From: Nansenia antarctica
Lineage: Eukaryota; Chordata; Actinopteri; Argentiniformes; Microstomatidae
NCBI GenBank assembly: GCA_963989245.1
Contig: OZ022339.1
Span: 17,614,690 to 17,678,689 of the forward strand
DNA: 64,000 nt
Direction of reading: 5' to 3'
Shown: in pieces, positions 1 through 12,012 of the stretch
Numbering within the stretch: the first letter of the stretch is position 1
How the letters are laid out: every line of letters begins with the position of its first letter
Translations under genes and position numbers: made by a program
The notes under the pieces: model-generated
Told to the model about the DNA's origin: nothing
What the model saw: only the letters and a program-made list of their open reading frames with translations
The model's database searches: none

Positions 1-1698
1 GTTTTATTGAGGGTGGATTTGGTGCCGATGAGGATGACTTCGGTCTTTTCACTGTTGAGTTTGAGGAAGTTGTGTGTGAGCCAGGTTTTTATTGCTGAAA
101 TGCAGTTTTCGATGTGAGTGAGGGGTGGGTTCTGGGTGGAGTTTGTGGTGATGTAAATCTGGGTGTCATCGGCGTAGCAGTGGAAGTCCAGATTGAATTG
201 GCGGATGATGTGACCGAGGGGGAGTGTGTAGCAGAGGAAGAGCAGGGGGCCGAGGACTGAGCCTTGTGGGACCCCCTGTGTGACAGAGGAGGAGGAGGAG
301 GTGTGACCGGAGAGGGAGATGAACTGTTGTCTGTTGGTGAGGTAGGAGGTGAGCCAGTCCAGGGCGGTGCCCTCAACACCCAGTTGGCGCAGCCTTTGAA
401 GGAGGATGGAGTGGGACACTGTGTCGAAGGCTGCGCTCAGGTCTAGTAGAACTAGGATGTTGAGGGCACCTGAGTCTGCAGAGGTGAGGAGATCGTTGAT
501 GACTTTGACCAGGGCTGTTTCAGTGCTGTGATGTGGGCGGAAGCCAGATTGAAGGGGTTCGTATAGTTTGTTGGATTGGAGGTGGGAGTGAAGTTGGGCA
601 GCGACAGCGCGCTCTAGGGTTTTGGAAAAGAATGGTAGGTTGGAGATGGGGCGGTAGTTGGAGAGGTTGGCTGGGTCAAGAGTGGGCTTTTTGAGAATGG
701 GGGTGACAGCGGCAAGTTTGTAGCTTGAGTGAACGTGGCCAATCAGGGACTGATTGAAGAGGGCAGTGAGGTGGGGGATGAGGGCAGGGAGGCAGGCCTT
801 GGTCAGGGTGGTAGGGAGGGGGTCGAGGGAGCAGGTGGTTGTTTTGGAGGCGGTGATGATAGTACTGATGAGGGAGGAGTCAACAGGGGAGAAAGTAGTG
901 AGAGGAGTAGGGGGAGGGTAATCAGGAGGGGGGAAGATGACAGCAGGGGGGGCGGGGGTGGTGGAGTTGGAGATGGAGGCAGTCAGTGAGCTGTTGATGT
1001 GGGAGATCTTGCTGTTGAAGGCGTGGAGAAAGGAGTTACAGAGATCAGGGGAGGAAGTTGTGTTGTTGTCCGGGGGCTGGAGTAGTGTCTTGACAGTGGA
1101 GAAGAGGGTGCGGGGGTTTCGATTGGTGGTGTTGATGAGGTTGGAGTAGTAGGCAGATTTGGCAGCTTGGAGTGCGTCACGGTAGGAGGAGATATGGTGC
1201 TTGTAGGCTTCGGCATGGACAGTGAGGTGGGTTTTGTTGTGGGGTCTTTCTAGTTGGCCGGTCTGTTTCATGGTGCGTAGTTCAGGGGTGTACCAGGGGG
1301 AGGAGGTGGTGAAGGAGACAGTGATGGTTTTCAAGGGGGCCAGTGAGTCAAGGGAGTCAGAGAGAATGGAGTTGAGCATGGTGGCATAGTCTTCCGGGTT
1401 GGTGGGAGTGGAGTCAGTGGGGAGGGCAGAAGATATGGACTGAGATAGAGTGAGTGGGTTGACAGATTTTATGTTACGTAAAGAGATGGTGCGTTTGATG
1501 GGGTGGCGCGGTAGGGGCAGAGGGGCAGAGAAGAGGATGCAGTGGTGGTCAGAGAGTGGAAATGGAAGAGGGTGGGGGTTGGATATGGGTAGGGAGGCAG
1601 AGCAGACAAGGTCGAGTGTGTGGCCTTTTACATGGGTGGGGAAGTTGATGTGCTGGGTGAGGTGGAAACAGTCAAGGAGAGAGAGGAAGTCAGAGGTG
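1..1698 (-). CDS. LINE (L2-like) endonuclease-reverse transcriptase, partial at left edge
   Basis: Read on the minus strand, one frame stays open for about 565 codons from near 1698 to the window edge, so the 3' part of the gene lies outside. It encodes the end of an apurinic-type endonuclease (a SDHHC motif near 1539-1553, expected to carry catalytic residues) followed by a reverse transcriptase. RT landmarks are a PISNLPF block, an SGFRPHHSTETALV block, LLDLSAAFDTVSHSIL, GVPQGSVLGPLLF (around 255-275) and the catalytic YADD at 166-177. This is the usual order in L2/CR1-type LINEs, whose protein reverse-transcribes its own RNA at a nicked target. The element is 5'-truncated near 1698, inside the endonuclease. 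No stop or frameshift was seen, which suggests a fairly recent insertion. Clade assignment is by motif resemblance only. Confidence 0.85.
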
Positions 1699-2190
1699 AT
1701 GCATAATGCATACTGTATAGACCCCCTTGATCTACCTGTCACCTGTGTTCTTTTTGCTAAATCCCACCTCCTCTCCATTGTTCTCCCCTCTACCTGTTCA
1801 CTTGGCTCCATCGCTACAGGATCTACGAGGGGGGGGGGGGGGGGGGTTCTGCGTTTGCACTAAGCCGATGCTGCGTACACAGCAGACGCCACACAGCAGA
1901 CACCTCTAGGGTTCCCTCACCACTATCTAGAGTGCCCCACGTCCAACATCAGACAACCAACCTCCATCGAGGTCCAACACACTCCTAAATCCCATCTTTC
2001 ACAGTAACATTCCTGATAAACTCTTTCCATGAAATATCCCTAGCACATGCAGTTGTATGTGTGGTCTGTTAAACATCTAGACAGGGTAACTGAATAGGGA
2101 ATGTTCTTCTGGAACCAGACAACATCCTTCGGTGCTCTGTTTGACTTGCATAGTGTTTAACATACAGTACATTATAGTGATTGACAGCTT
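1699..2190. other. no recognised feature; G homopolymer
   Basis: This stretch follows the LINE truncation point. It contains a run of about 18 G at 1829-1846 and otherwise no motif or credible reading frame that I recognise. Confidence 0.5.
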
Positions 2191-2410
2191 GTGATCTTAG
2201 AATTATAAGGTTCTATCTCCGTTTAGGGTAGTTCAGAGATATTGAGTGTCAAAGTTTTGTGAGATGGAACCTTTGTATCTTATGAATTACTAACTAAAAC
2301 ATTTAAACATTTTAAAAATAACACCAGACAGGCATTAATAATGGATCAGATTATGTAAAAAACTAAATTTTGACAAAAATGTAGATAGAACCTTATAATT
2401 CTAACGTCAT
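2191..2410. mobile_element. MITE family M1, copy A
   Basis: The ends are inverted repeats: the left begins GTGATCTTAGAATTATAAGG and the right ends with the complementary CTTATAATTCTAACGTCA. The interior has no coding capacity. Three relatives occur at 26708-26819, 35538-35760 and 37675-37928 and share the interior block around TAATCTGATCCATTA. It is a non-autonomous DNA element. I could not define a clean target duplication, so the superfamily is open. Confidence 0.75.
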
Positions 2411-2620
2411 GAGCTCTTACGTTGTAATATTTGCGGAAGTACTGATGTCCCAAAATGTTGCACTGTACACTTTTGGATTTGGCCTTACTATGGAACAACA
2501 ATAATGAATAGTGTACTCATAAGGTAGCCAGGTTGCAGTACCAACTAATGCACATTATGTAGAGGGTCAGTGGGTTGCCACTGATTACAGATCTGATTTA
2601 CATTGACATTTTCTACATTG

Positions 2621-2760
2621 TTGGCATTTAGCAGACGCCTTATTCCAAAGCGACTTACCATCGGTACATTTGACTAAGCAAGTGAATCATCAATCCACCA
2701 GTCATAGCAGGGAGAGTAATCTAGCTCAGGCCAGGGGCCATTGGCAGTCGTCGTGATAGA
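2621..2760 (-). mobile_element. SINE 3' part with DANA/V-SINE-like motif
   Basis: On the minus strand this carries the fish SINE block AAGCGACTT...AGCAGACGCC (reverse of GTCGCTTTGG...GCGTCTGCTAAATG). The following sequence about a gap to GGGGCCATTG is closely matched at 59725-59860, so both are copies of one family. No tRNA-like head was seen here, so the copy is partial. Confidence 0.65.
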
Positions 2761-3832
2761 AGAAGAAAGAAAGATTTGAATCATTGACGTTGTATTTTTA
2801 CAATCAGGTCCCGAGGTCTTGTGTGTGCCTCGAAGACAACGGTCAGGAGAGGGTGAGCTTACAGTCGGGGCGATCAGAAAAGTGCTCCTTCTAACTAAGG
2901 AGCGCGCCTCTCAGGGGATATCCCTGGCACACTTTGTGAGATGCTGGGAAGGTTAAGCTTCCACCCTCGTTGCCTTGTCTACGTTACGGCTCCGCTCCGT
3001 GAGCTAGACGCCTGGCTATCTTGGAATTAACATGAAATATCATACCGTTATGCATTAATACAGAATACATTACAAAGTAATTAAGTAGGGGGGATTACCG
3101 CTCTTGCACAGAGTTGAGTTATTATGTAATGTATTGATTCACATGCAGCTATTGATTGGCACGCACGGCCCCGGTTTACATCTAAATACCGGTAGTCCTC
3201 CGCCAGTAACAGATTCCTCACCGATACGTCCAAAGTATACAGTAAACATGTTGTCCTTCATGGCCTTTCGGGAATTTCAGTTGTTTACTATAGCGCCCCC
3301 CCTTGGGCCAATCGGTGGCATTTCAAGTGCCAGATCTCTATGTGCAAGGCACATCCTTCGCCAAGGTTTTGTCCAAATTGTCCTAGTGGTGTGTGAGATG
3401 TTGGAGAGTCCCCTCCCCTGTTTCATGGAGGGGGGACAATAACTATGGTGTGATTCTGGAGAGTGGGAAATAACCACGAGGGGGAGTGAAGAGGTAGCAT
3501 TGCCAACTCTGTCTCAGTGGCAACGATACAAGCCTGCTGGCTAATCTGACAGCTAAACCTCGTTGTGATCGGCCAATCCGTCTGGCTGTTTATCTCAGCA
3601 GGGAGGGTTGCCGAGCGGGAGGTCGCTGTGGAAGACGGAGCGCTTCACGCCTCACCCACAGCCAGCGACAGTCATATTCCTGTTATTTATGCCCACAAGC
3701 ACATCTTATATTTATCAGCATTGCGCAATCGTCCCATAAAATGTAACATATTATTGATAAATGCTTATGGCAGTAGCAGGGATCATTTGTACACAGCCAC
3801 AGATCAACGCAGATCAAAACTTTGCGATTCCA
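2761..3832. other. unassigned sequence
   Basis: The stretch has a moderately GC-rich part near 2820-3010 and no recognised repeat. Short open frames on both strands (for example 3104-3442) lack domain-like composition and are probably chance. Confidence 0.4.
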
Positions 3833-3844
3833 TGCACACACACA

Positions 3845-3883
<39 letters not shown>
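3833..3883. repeat. (CA)n microsatellite
   Basis: About 25 CA dinucleotides with one TA interruption. Confidence 0.95.
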
Positions 3884-3885
<2 letters not shown>

Positions 3886-4200
3886 TCATGTCATAAGCTG
3901 CAATTATGGTTCACATGGCAACCACTGACCTAAATCACACTTTGAGATGGAGACATACAAAGGCCTATTGTTTCTGCTCGCCTCTGATCCTTCTCACATT
4001 AATTCCGTGGTGGAAAGAAGAACATATATTTTTGGTGAAATGTCTGTGAAATTGCCTTTCATTTGCTCGTCAATGAATCCAAGATTGATTTGTTTAATCA
4101 GACAAATGATGATCAGACGCTCCTCCAATCATGTAAAATCAATGGCAAGCTTTTGTGTTTCTATTTCTCTGACAACTCTTGTCTTTCTCCATCAATAACA
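3884..4200. other. unassigned AT-rich sequence
   Basis: No recognised motif or repeat was seen before the LINE tail that starts near 4200. Confidence 0.4.
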
Positions 4201-4510
4201 ATAATACTATTTTATTCAAAGCTCAAAGTGCTCCAATCATTATATAATCATCATTTAATTATTTAGTCATTTAAAGGCAATATTAAAAAGATGGGTTTTT
4301 AGTCTTGACTAAAGAGGTTGCATCCCTAATGTAAACTGGCAGTGCTTTCCACAATTTGGGTGCATAAAATGAGAATGCAGCCTCACCAAATCTCTTCTTT
4401 TGCACATGTGGTACACAGAGAAAGCCAGCGTCAGAAGACCTGAGAGCTCTATTGGGCTGATATGCTAGCAAAAGGTATTTCAGATACTCTGGTGCAAGCA
4501 CATCATGTTA
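4201..4510 (-). pseudogene. LINE 3' end: RT C-terminus and 3' UTR, truncated
   Basis: The minus strand encodes a short LINE C-terminal segment with the block YLLLAYQPNRALRSSDAGFL, then FGEAAFSFYAPKLWKALP and a final IRDATS region. These are typical of the far C-terminus of fish L2/CR1-type polyproteins. The 3' UTR continues to about 4201. The same family appears on the plus strand at 51050-52512 and as a short tail at 43106-43172. This copy keeps the uninterrupted 3' UTR around 4220-4265 and so shows the empty site for the insertion at 51272. Confidence 0.75.
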
Positions 4511-4544
4511 TGGGCCGATGAGAAGCACTTCACAGACTCACTAC

Positions 4545-4549
4545 TGGCT

Positions 4550-4642
<93 letters not shown>

Positions 4643-4665
4643 TTATAGACACAGAGAGAGAGACA

Positions 4666-4697
<32 letters not shown>

Positions 4698-4721
4698 CAC
4701 AGAGAGAGAGAGAGACAGAGA

Positions 4722-4752
<31 letters not shown>

Positions 4753-4811
4753 TTAGAGACAGAGAGAGAGACAGAGAGAGAGACAGAGAGAGCGAGAGTT
4801 AGAGACACAGA

Positions 4812-4846
<35 letters not shown>

Positions 4847-4854
4847 TTAGAGAC

Positions 4855-4888
<34 letters not shown>

Positions 4889-4925
4889 TTAGAGACACAG
4901 AGAGAGAGAGAGAGAGAGAGAGAGG
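4545..4925. repeat. GA-rich compound microsatellite
   Basis: (GA)n is interspersed with GACA, GTTA and GACACA variants over about 380 bp. Both strands give long open frames of alternating residues; these are not genes. Confidence 0.95.
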
Positions 4926-5355
4926 CGTAGGGAGAAGACAGGAGAGGGGAGGGGAGGAGAGGATCATGCTGCAGTGACCATGGCTGAACAGAAACACGGA
5001 GCATGAATCACACAGGCAAATACCTGCCACCTGTCAAACGAATGAGCTTCATATCAAATCAGTAACGCTCCGACGAGTACAAGTCTATCAAAGCAAAATG
5101 GCGAGATGACACGTGCCCTCGGGTGAGCTGAGTCACTCACCAAGCTGCTGGGTGTGTTGATGAGATGATAACACACGGATGAGAGCTGCCGGGAAACTGG
5201 CGGATATCACTGAGGCGTCCTGCGTAAGCGGTCGACCAGTCAGTCAAACCTCAAACGTCTGACATTTCAGATGGTGCGTTGTGGAGTCTGGAGGAGGAGA
5301 GGACAGAGGAGGCACACACTTCACACTCTGTGCACGCTTGTGTGTGTTTGGAAAG
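4926..5355. other. unassigned sequence
   Basis: Mixed-composition sequence between two microsatellites. No recognised motif; it could be unique host DNA. Confidence 0.4.

Positions 5356-5407
<52 letters not shown>
5356..5407. repeat. (GT)n microsatellite
   Basis: About 26 GT units, followed by a short G run. Confidence 0.95.
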
Positions 5408-5410
<3 letters not shown>

Positions 5411-6299
5411 GGGGGGTCATTGAGCACCTAATGAGGAGCGTTGACTTTTTCCAACCTCATTAATTCCAGCTTTCTCATTCGGAGACAACGATTTGCATAG
5501 AAATAAACAACACATGTTGTGACCGGGCTGCCTATCAAATGCTAATAAATAATCCAACCAGCACCTGGGGAGCAGTGGCAGAGGTAGGGAGGGAGGGAGG
5601 GAGCGGTGTGTCAGGCCAGACCAGGGGTTACATTGATGAATACGAAGGAGAGATCAGTTGTTGCCATAGAGACATTGGAGGCTGTAATTCTGGTTGGAAG
5701 AGGAATGCCAGAGTGCTATTTTCCATCTTCAAATGAGGAATATTTAAGACTTGGTCAGTGATATATGGAGATCTTTCTGAGTCAGGTGGCCGGAAATGAT
5801 ATTGATGACTCAGAGAGAAGGTTGAATCGTAATCATTGTATTAGGCAGATCTTGTACAGATGTTTCCAAGGCAGCATGCTCTGTTAGGTCCAAGCTTCAA
5901 GCATGGCTGCGACATAAGATGCCGAGCCTGGCTGCGGCATAAGGAATGCCGAGCAAAGTACTGATGGAAGTTACAGCTTATATACTTGTTCACAGAGAGA
6001 GAATAGCTTTACATCCGTCCCTCGTAACTTACAATACTGACATTGGTTCCCAATCATCTATCTCTAGCTCTATCCTGTGTCCATGCTGTTCTACTCTGCT
6101 GACCACTGCTGACCTATACTGGTGCCCCACTAGCCATGGTCTCTAAATTTGGCTCAGGTCCAGTTACAGCCTGAGTGGTTAGTTTGAGTGTCCTGAGAGT
6201 GGGCACACTTAAAGTATGTTTAAGGTTAAACAATGAGTATTGCAATATTTGATAGACACACAAAATTGGCATATAGGGACACAAAAATGCATCATATCA
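5408..6299. other. unassigned sequence
   Basis: Mostly unique-looking sequence with a short GGGA run near 5586-5602. Near 5901-5947 a phrase ending GCATAAG...GATGCCGAGC is duplicated once. No gene was recognised. Confidence 0.4.
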
Positions 6300-6602
6300 G
6301 TCAGGACATGGTCAGGACTTGGTCAGGACTTGGTCAGGACATGGTCAGGACATGGTCAGGACTTGGTCAGGACATGGTCAGGGCATGATCAGGACTTGGT
6401 CAGGACTTGGTCAGGACATGGTCAGGACATGGTCAGGACTTGGTCAGGACTTGGTCAGGACATGGTCAGGACTTGGTCAGGACATGGTCAGGACATGGTC
6501 AGGACTTGGTCAGGACTTGGTCAGGACATGGTCAGGACATGGTCAGGACATGGTCAGGACAACGTCAGGACTTGGTCAGGACATGGTCAGGACATGGTCA
6601 GA
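6300..6602 (+). repeat. 11-bp minisatellite, about 27 copies
   Basis: Tandem copies of GGTCAGGACAT or GGTCAGGACTT. Because 11 is not divisible by 3 and the unit lacks stops on the plus strand, all three forward frames are open and spell the same 11-residue repeat (RTWSGHGQDMV and variants). Nothing suggests that it is translated. Confidence 0.95.
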
Positions 6603-6744
6603 GGCATGGGTGAGACAGTGTGACGCAGGCTAATGGTGGTGGTGATCAGGGAACACTCTCTTCCTGTTACACTAGGCATTGGGCTGTGATCATATTAAAA
6701 GGTGTTCACTTTAAAAAGAACATCTCTCTCCCACTCTCACTATG

Positions 6745-6746
<2 letters not shown>

Positions 6747-6803
<57 letters not shown>

Positions 6804-6840
6804 ATAGTAATAGTGAGAGAGGGAGGACTAAAAAACACCT

Positions 6841-6880
<40 letters not shown>

Positions 6881-6890
6881 ACACACACAC
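6747..6890. repeat. (AT)n and (CA)n microsatellites
   Basis: An (AT)n tract at 6747-6800 is followed after 40 bp by a (CA)n tract at 6842-6890. A GTGGGGAC motif recurs in the next 200 bp. Confidence 0.95.
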
Positions 6891-7095
6891 CACATACTTG
6901 TTTATGCTACATTGTGGGACAATATGACTAGGACCTCCCGTGTGGGGACACCCCTTTCTAGACACCGTACAGCACTGAGAAAAATCAGGCATGATCAGAA
7001 AAAATTCAGGAACCAGAATCTCACTTCAAATTAGCAATATTCAATACTTTTTTCAAGACATGACTTCTTCCACCCATGTGGGGAGTCTCAGGTTG

Positions 7096-7408
7096 CTATC
7101 TTTCTGGGGACACCATAACACACTTTCAGATATTACTATCTTTCTGGGGACACCATAACACACTTTCAGATATTACTATCTTTCCGGGGACACCATAACA
7201 CACTTTCAGATGTTACCATCTTTCTGGGGACACCATAACACACTTTCAGATGTTACTATCTTTCTGGGGACACCATAACACACTTTCAGATGTTACCATC
7301 TTTCTGGGGACACCATAACACACTTTCAGATGTTACCATCTTTCTGGGGAACACCTTAACACACTTTCAGATGTTACCATCTTTCTGGGGAACACCTTAA
7401 CACACTTT
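7096..7408. repeat. 40-bp minisatellite 1, about 8 copies
   Basis: The unit begins CTATCTTTCTGGGGACACCA and recurs at 7096, 7136, 7176, 7216, 7256, 7296 and 7336. The last copies carry a one-base insertion (GGGGAACACC). Confidence 0.95.
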
Positions 7409-7582
7409 GGTTGAATCCCAAATGGAGCCCTTATCCAAGCCCTGGACCCTTGAAGACTTTGGGTGCGTTTGTTTAATCTCCCGGGAGCGCACTCGGGTTG
7501 ACATAGTGAGTTATTGTCACTATGTTATTGTTGTTATTGTTGTTATTGTCACTATAATTGTATAGTTATTGTTAACTTGGGT

Positions 7583-8048
7583 TACAGCTTAGCATGTAAC
7601 TCAGTACTCTAGTTAGCACTGATACAGCTTAGCATATAACTCAGTACAGTAGTTAGCACTGATACAGCTTAGCATGTAACTCAGTACTCTAGTTAGCACT
7701 GATACAGCTTAGCATGTAACTCAATACTCTAGTTAGCACTGATACAGCTTAGCATGTAACTCAGTACTCTAGTTAGCACTGATACAGCTTAGCATGTAAC
7801 TCAGTACTCTAGTTAGCACTGATACAGCTTAGCATGTAACTCAGTACTCTAGTTAGCACTGATACAGCTTAGCATGTAACTCGATACACTAGTTAGCACT
7901 GATACAGCTTAGCATGTAACTCAGTACTCTAGTTAGCACTGATACAGCTTAGCATGTAACTCAGTACTCTAGTTAGCACTGATACAGCTTAGCATGTAAC
8001 TCAGTACTCTAGTTAGCACTGATACAGCTTAGCATGTAACTCAATACT
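7583..8048. repeat. 40-bp minisatellite 2, about 11-12 copies
   Basis: The unit begins TACAGCTTAGCATGTAACTC and ends GTTAGCACTGA, with exact 40-bp spacing (for example 7621 to 7661). It is unrelated in sequence to the preceding array but has the same period. It passes directly into the satellite block at about 8049. Confidence 0.95.
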
Positions 8049-11000
8049 CTCTAGCCCAATGTATCACCAAACAGCGCTCAATTTAGTCACTCACTATTCG
8101 CCTACCCCTCCCCCACACAGCACCTTCCACAGCTAGCAGCACACTCAGGCCTCAGCCGTTCATTTAACATTGCCGACCTCCTGAACTTTAAGGTTAAAAT
8201 AAATACATACAATATCCTTTGTAAAAGTCAAACCCTGAAAAGTCATCAAACTGTGATGGAGCATATTAAGCCAGTAGCTTTTGGAAAATGGATGCATTTT
8301 GTGCATTCCTGGGCCTGCTAGTTAACTGAGAACCAATCACTATTCGCCTCCCCCTCCCCCACACAGCACCTTCCACAGACAGCAACACACAGGCCTCTGC
8401 TGTTCATTTAACATTGCCGACCTCCTGAACTTTAGGCTCACTTTTGGGACACTTCCTATGTAGCCAGGGGAACAGAAAAAGACACACACCATCAGTGGGA
8501 TGCCAGCTTTCAGACAAAATTGTTTTCAAGTCTCTAGTCCATTGTATGGCCAAACAGGGTTTAACTTATTGGGGATAGGCCTCCATTGACATTACATTGC
8601 CGACCTCCTGAACTTTAGGCTCACTTTTGGGACACTTCCTATGTAGCCAGGTGAACAGAAAAAGACACACGCCATCAGTGGGATGCCAGCTTTCAGCCAA
8701 AAGTGATTTCAAGTCCTCTAGCCCAATGTATCACCAAACAGCGCTCAATTTAGTTGTGCACTATGCAGACAGAGCACTGATTTGCACCCCTCCCCCACAC
8801 AGTTAAGTTTCTGTTCTGCTGAAATCTGCCTCGCTCTGTTCAATTAACCTTCCTTCATGACCGGCTCACGGTGGGACCCGTGCCGTGCTGGCGCACTCAT
8901 GTCCATAATCGAGAATTTCTCTTAGCTTCTCTCCCACCATGTCAGCCATGCAGAGAGCGATTTTTTTACTAAAATAAAATAACCAGAATGTTTATGATAT
9001 GCTTTTTGTTAACTTTAGCACTGTGAGACTTGCAGTTGGAGTTCATATAATTGTAATCTCACCATATATGACAATACTCTTAAAAGGGTTAAAATAAATA
9101 CATACAATATCCTTTGTAAAAGTCAAACCCTGAAAAGTCATCAAACTGTGATGGAGCATATTAAGCCAGTAGCTTTTGGAAAATGGATGCATTTTGTGCA
9201 TTCCTGGGCCTGCTAGTTAACTGAGAACCAATCACTATTCGCCTCCCCCTCCCCCACACAGCACCTTCCACAGACAGCAACACACAGGCCTCTGCTGTTC
9301 ATTTAACATTGCCGACCTCCTGAACTTTAGGCTCACTTTTGGGACACTTCCTATGTAGCCAGGGGAACAGAAAAAGACACACACCATCAGTGGGATGCCA
9401 GCTTTCAGACAAAATTGTTTTCAAGTCTCTAGTCCATTGTATGGCCAAACAGGGTTTAACTTATTGGGGATAGGCCTCCATTGACATTACATTGCCGACC
9501 TCCTGAACTTTAGGCTCACTTTTGGGACACTTCCTATGTAGCCAGGTGAACAGAAAAAGACACACGCCATCAGTGGGATGCCAGCTTTCAGCCAAAAGTG
9601 ATTTCAAGTCTCTAGCCCAATGTATCACCAAACAGCGCTCAATTTAGTTGTGCACTATGCAGACAGAGCACTGATTTGCACCCCTCCCCCACACAGTTAA
9701 GTTTCTGTTCTGCTGAAATCTGCCTCGCTCTGTTCAATTAACCTTCCTTCATGACCGGCTCACGGTGGGACCCGTGCCGTGCTGGCGCACTCATGTCCAT
9801 AATCGAGAATTTCTCTTAGCTTCTCTCCCACCATGTCAGCCATGCAGAGAGCGATTTTTTTACTAAAATAAAATAACCAGAATGTTTATGATGTGCTTTT
9901 TGTTAACTTTAGCACTGTGAGACTTGCAGTTGGAGTTCATATAATTGTAATCTCACCATATATGACAATACTCTTAAAAGGGTTAAAATAAATACATACA
10001 ATATCCTTTGTAAAAGTCAAACCCTGAAAAGTCATCAAACTGTGATGGAGCATATTAAGCCAGTAGCTTTTGGAAAATGGATGCATTTTGTGCATTCCTG
10101 GGCCTGCTAGTTAACTGAGAACCAATCACTATTCGCCTCCCCCTCCCCCACACAGCACCTTCCACAGACAGCAACACACAGGCCTCTGCTGTTCATTTAA
10201 CATTGCCGACCTCCTGAACTTTAGGCTCACTTTTGGGACACTTCCTATGTAGCCAGGGGAACAGAAAAAGACACACACCATCAGTGGGATGCCAGCTTTC
10301 AGACAAAATTGTTTTCAAGTCTCTAGTCCATTGTATGGCCAAACAGGGTTTAACTTATTGGGGATAGGCCTCCATTGACATTACATTGCCGACCTCCTGA
10401 ACTTTAGGCTCACTTTTGGGACACTTCCTATGTAGCCAGGTGAACAGAAAAAGACACACGCCATCAGTGGGATGCCAGCTTTCAGCCAAAAGTGATTTCA
10501 AGTCTCTAGCCCAATGTATCACCAAACAGCGCTCAATTTAGTTGTGCACTATGCAGACAGAGCACTGATTTGCACCCCTCCCCCACACAGTTAAGTTTCT
10601 GTTCTGCTGAAATCTGCCTCGCTCTGTTCAATTAACCTTCCTTCATGACCGGCTCACGGTGGGACCCGTGCCGTGCTGGCGCACTCATGTCCATAATCGA
10701 GAATTTCTCTTAGCTTCTCTCCCACCATGTCAGCCATGCAGAGAGCGATTTTTTTACTAAAATAAAATAACCAGAATGTTTATGATATGCTTTTTGTTAA
10801 CTTTAGCACTGTGAGACTTGCAGTTGGAGTTCATATAATTGTAATCTCACCATATATGACAATACTCTTAAAAGGGTTAAAATAAATACATACAATATCC
10901 TTTGTAAAAGTCAAACCCTGAAAAGTCATCAAACTGTGATGGAGCATATTAAGCCAGTAGCTTTTGGAAAATGGATGCATTTTGTGCATTCCTGGGCCTG

Positions 11001-11101
11001 CTTGTTAACTGAGAACCAATCACTATTCGCCTACCCCTCCCCCACACAGCACCTTCCACAGATAGCAACACACAGGCCTCTGCTGTTCATTTAACATTGC
11101 C
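8049..11101. repeat. satellite with 894/895-bp higher-order unit
   Basis: The marker GGTTAAAATAAATAC recurs at 8192, 9087, 9981 and 10875, giving spacings of 895, 894 and 894 bp. Each unit contains two diverged monomers starting GCCGACCTCCTGAACTTTAG plus unique filler, including a GC-rich stretch near GGACCCGTGCCGTGCTGG. The copies differ by only scattered bases, for example GATATGC versus GATGTGC. This indicates recent amplification or homogenisation. No coding frame was seen. Confidence 0.93.
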
Positions 11102-12012
11102 GACCTCCTGAACTTTAGGCTCACGTTTGGGACACTTCCTATGTAGCCAGGGGAACAGAAAAAGACACACACCATCAGTGGGATGCCAGCTTTCAGCCAA
11201 AAGTGATTTCAGGTCTCTAGCCCAATGTATCACCAAACAGCACTCAATTTAGTCACTCACTACCCCTCCCCACTCAGCCGTTTAACATTGGCGACCTCCT
11301 GAACTTTAGGCTCACTTTTGGGACACTTCCTATGTAGCCAGGGGAACAGAAAAAGACACACACCATCAGTGGGATGCCAGCTTTCAGCCAAAAGTGATTT
11401 CAGGTCTCTAGCCCAATGTATCACCAAACAGCACTCAATTTAGTCACTCACTACCCCTCCCCACTCAGCCGTTTAACATTGGCGACCTCCTGAACTTTAG
11501 GCTCACTTTTGGGACACTTCCTATGTAGCCAGGGGAACAGAAAAAGACACACACCATCAGTGGGATGCCAGCTTTCAGCCAAAAGTGATTTCAGGTCTCT
11601 AGCCCAATGTATCACCAAACAGCACTCAATTTAGTCACTCACTACCCCTCCCCACTCAGCCGTTTAACATTGGCGACCTCCTGAACTTTAGGCTCACTTT
11701 TGGGACACTTCCTATGTAGCCAGGGGAACAGAAAAAGACACACACCATCAGTGGGATGCCAGCTTTCAACCAAAAGTGATTTCAGGTCTCTAGCCCAATG
11801 TATCACCAAACAGCACTCAATTTAGTCACTCACTACCCCTCCCCACTCAGCCGTTTAACATTGGCGACCTCCTGAACTTTAGGCTCACTTTTGGGACACT
11901 TCCTATGTAGCCAGGGGAACAGAAAAAGACACACACCATCAGTGGGATGCCAGCTTTCAGCCAAAAGTGATTTCAAGTCTCTAGCCCAATGTATCACCAA
12001 ACAGCACTCAAT
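11102..12012. repeat. 191-bp satellite monomer array
   Basis: GACCTCCTGAACTTTAG recurs at 11102, 11293, 11484, 11675 and 11866, an exact 191-bp period. The monomer is related to the two monomers inside the 894-bp unit. The last copy runs into a distinct tail at 12011. Confidence 0.93.

Noticed and set aside
3104..3442. 112-codon plus-strand open frame
   Set aside because: No signal peptide, domain or repeat-family resemblance, and length is within chance expectation for this much sequence.
4518..5030. Frames rich in RE or SL repeats on both strands
   Set aside because: Translation of GA microsatellite; the same applies to frames over 25189-25525, 53392-53655 and 61559-61810.
6240..6633. Three overlapping plus-strand frames of 68-127 codons
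   Set aside because: All come from the 11-bp minisatellite; no start context or domain supports a gene.
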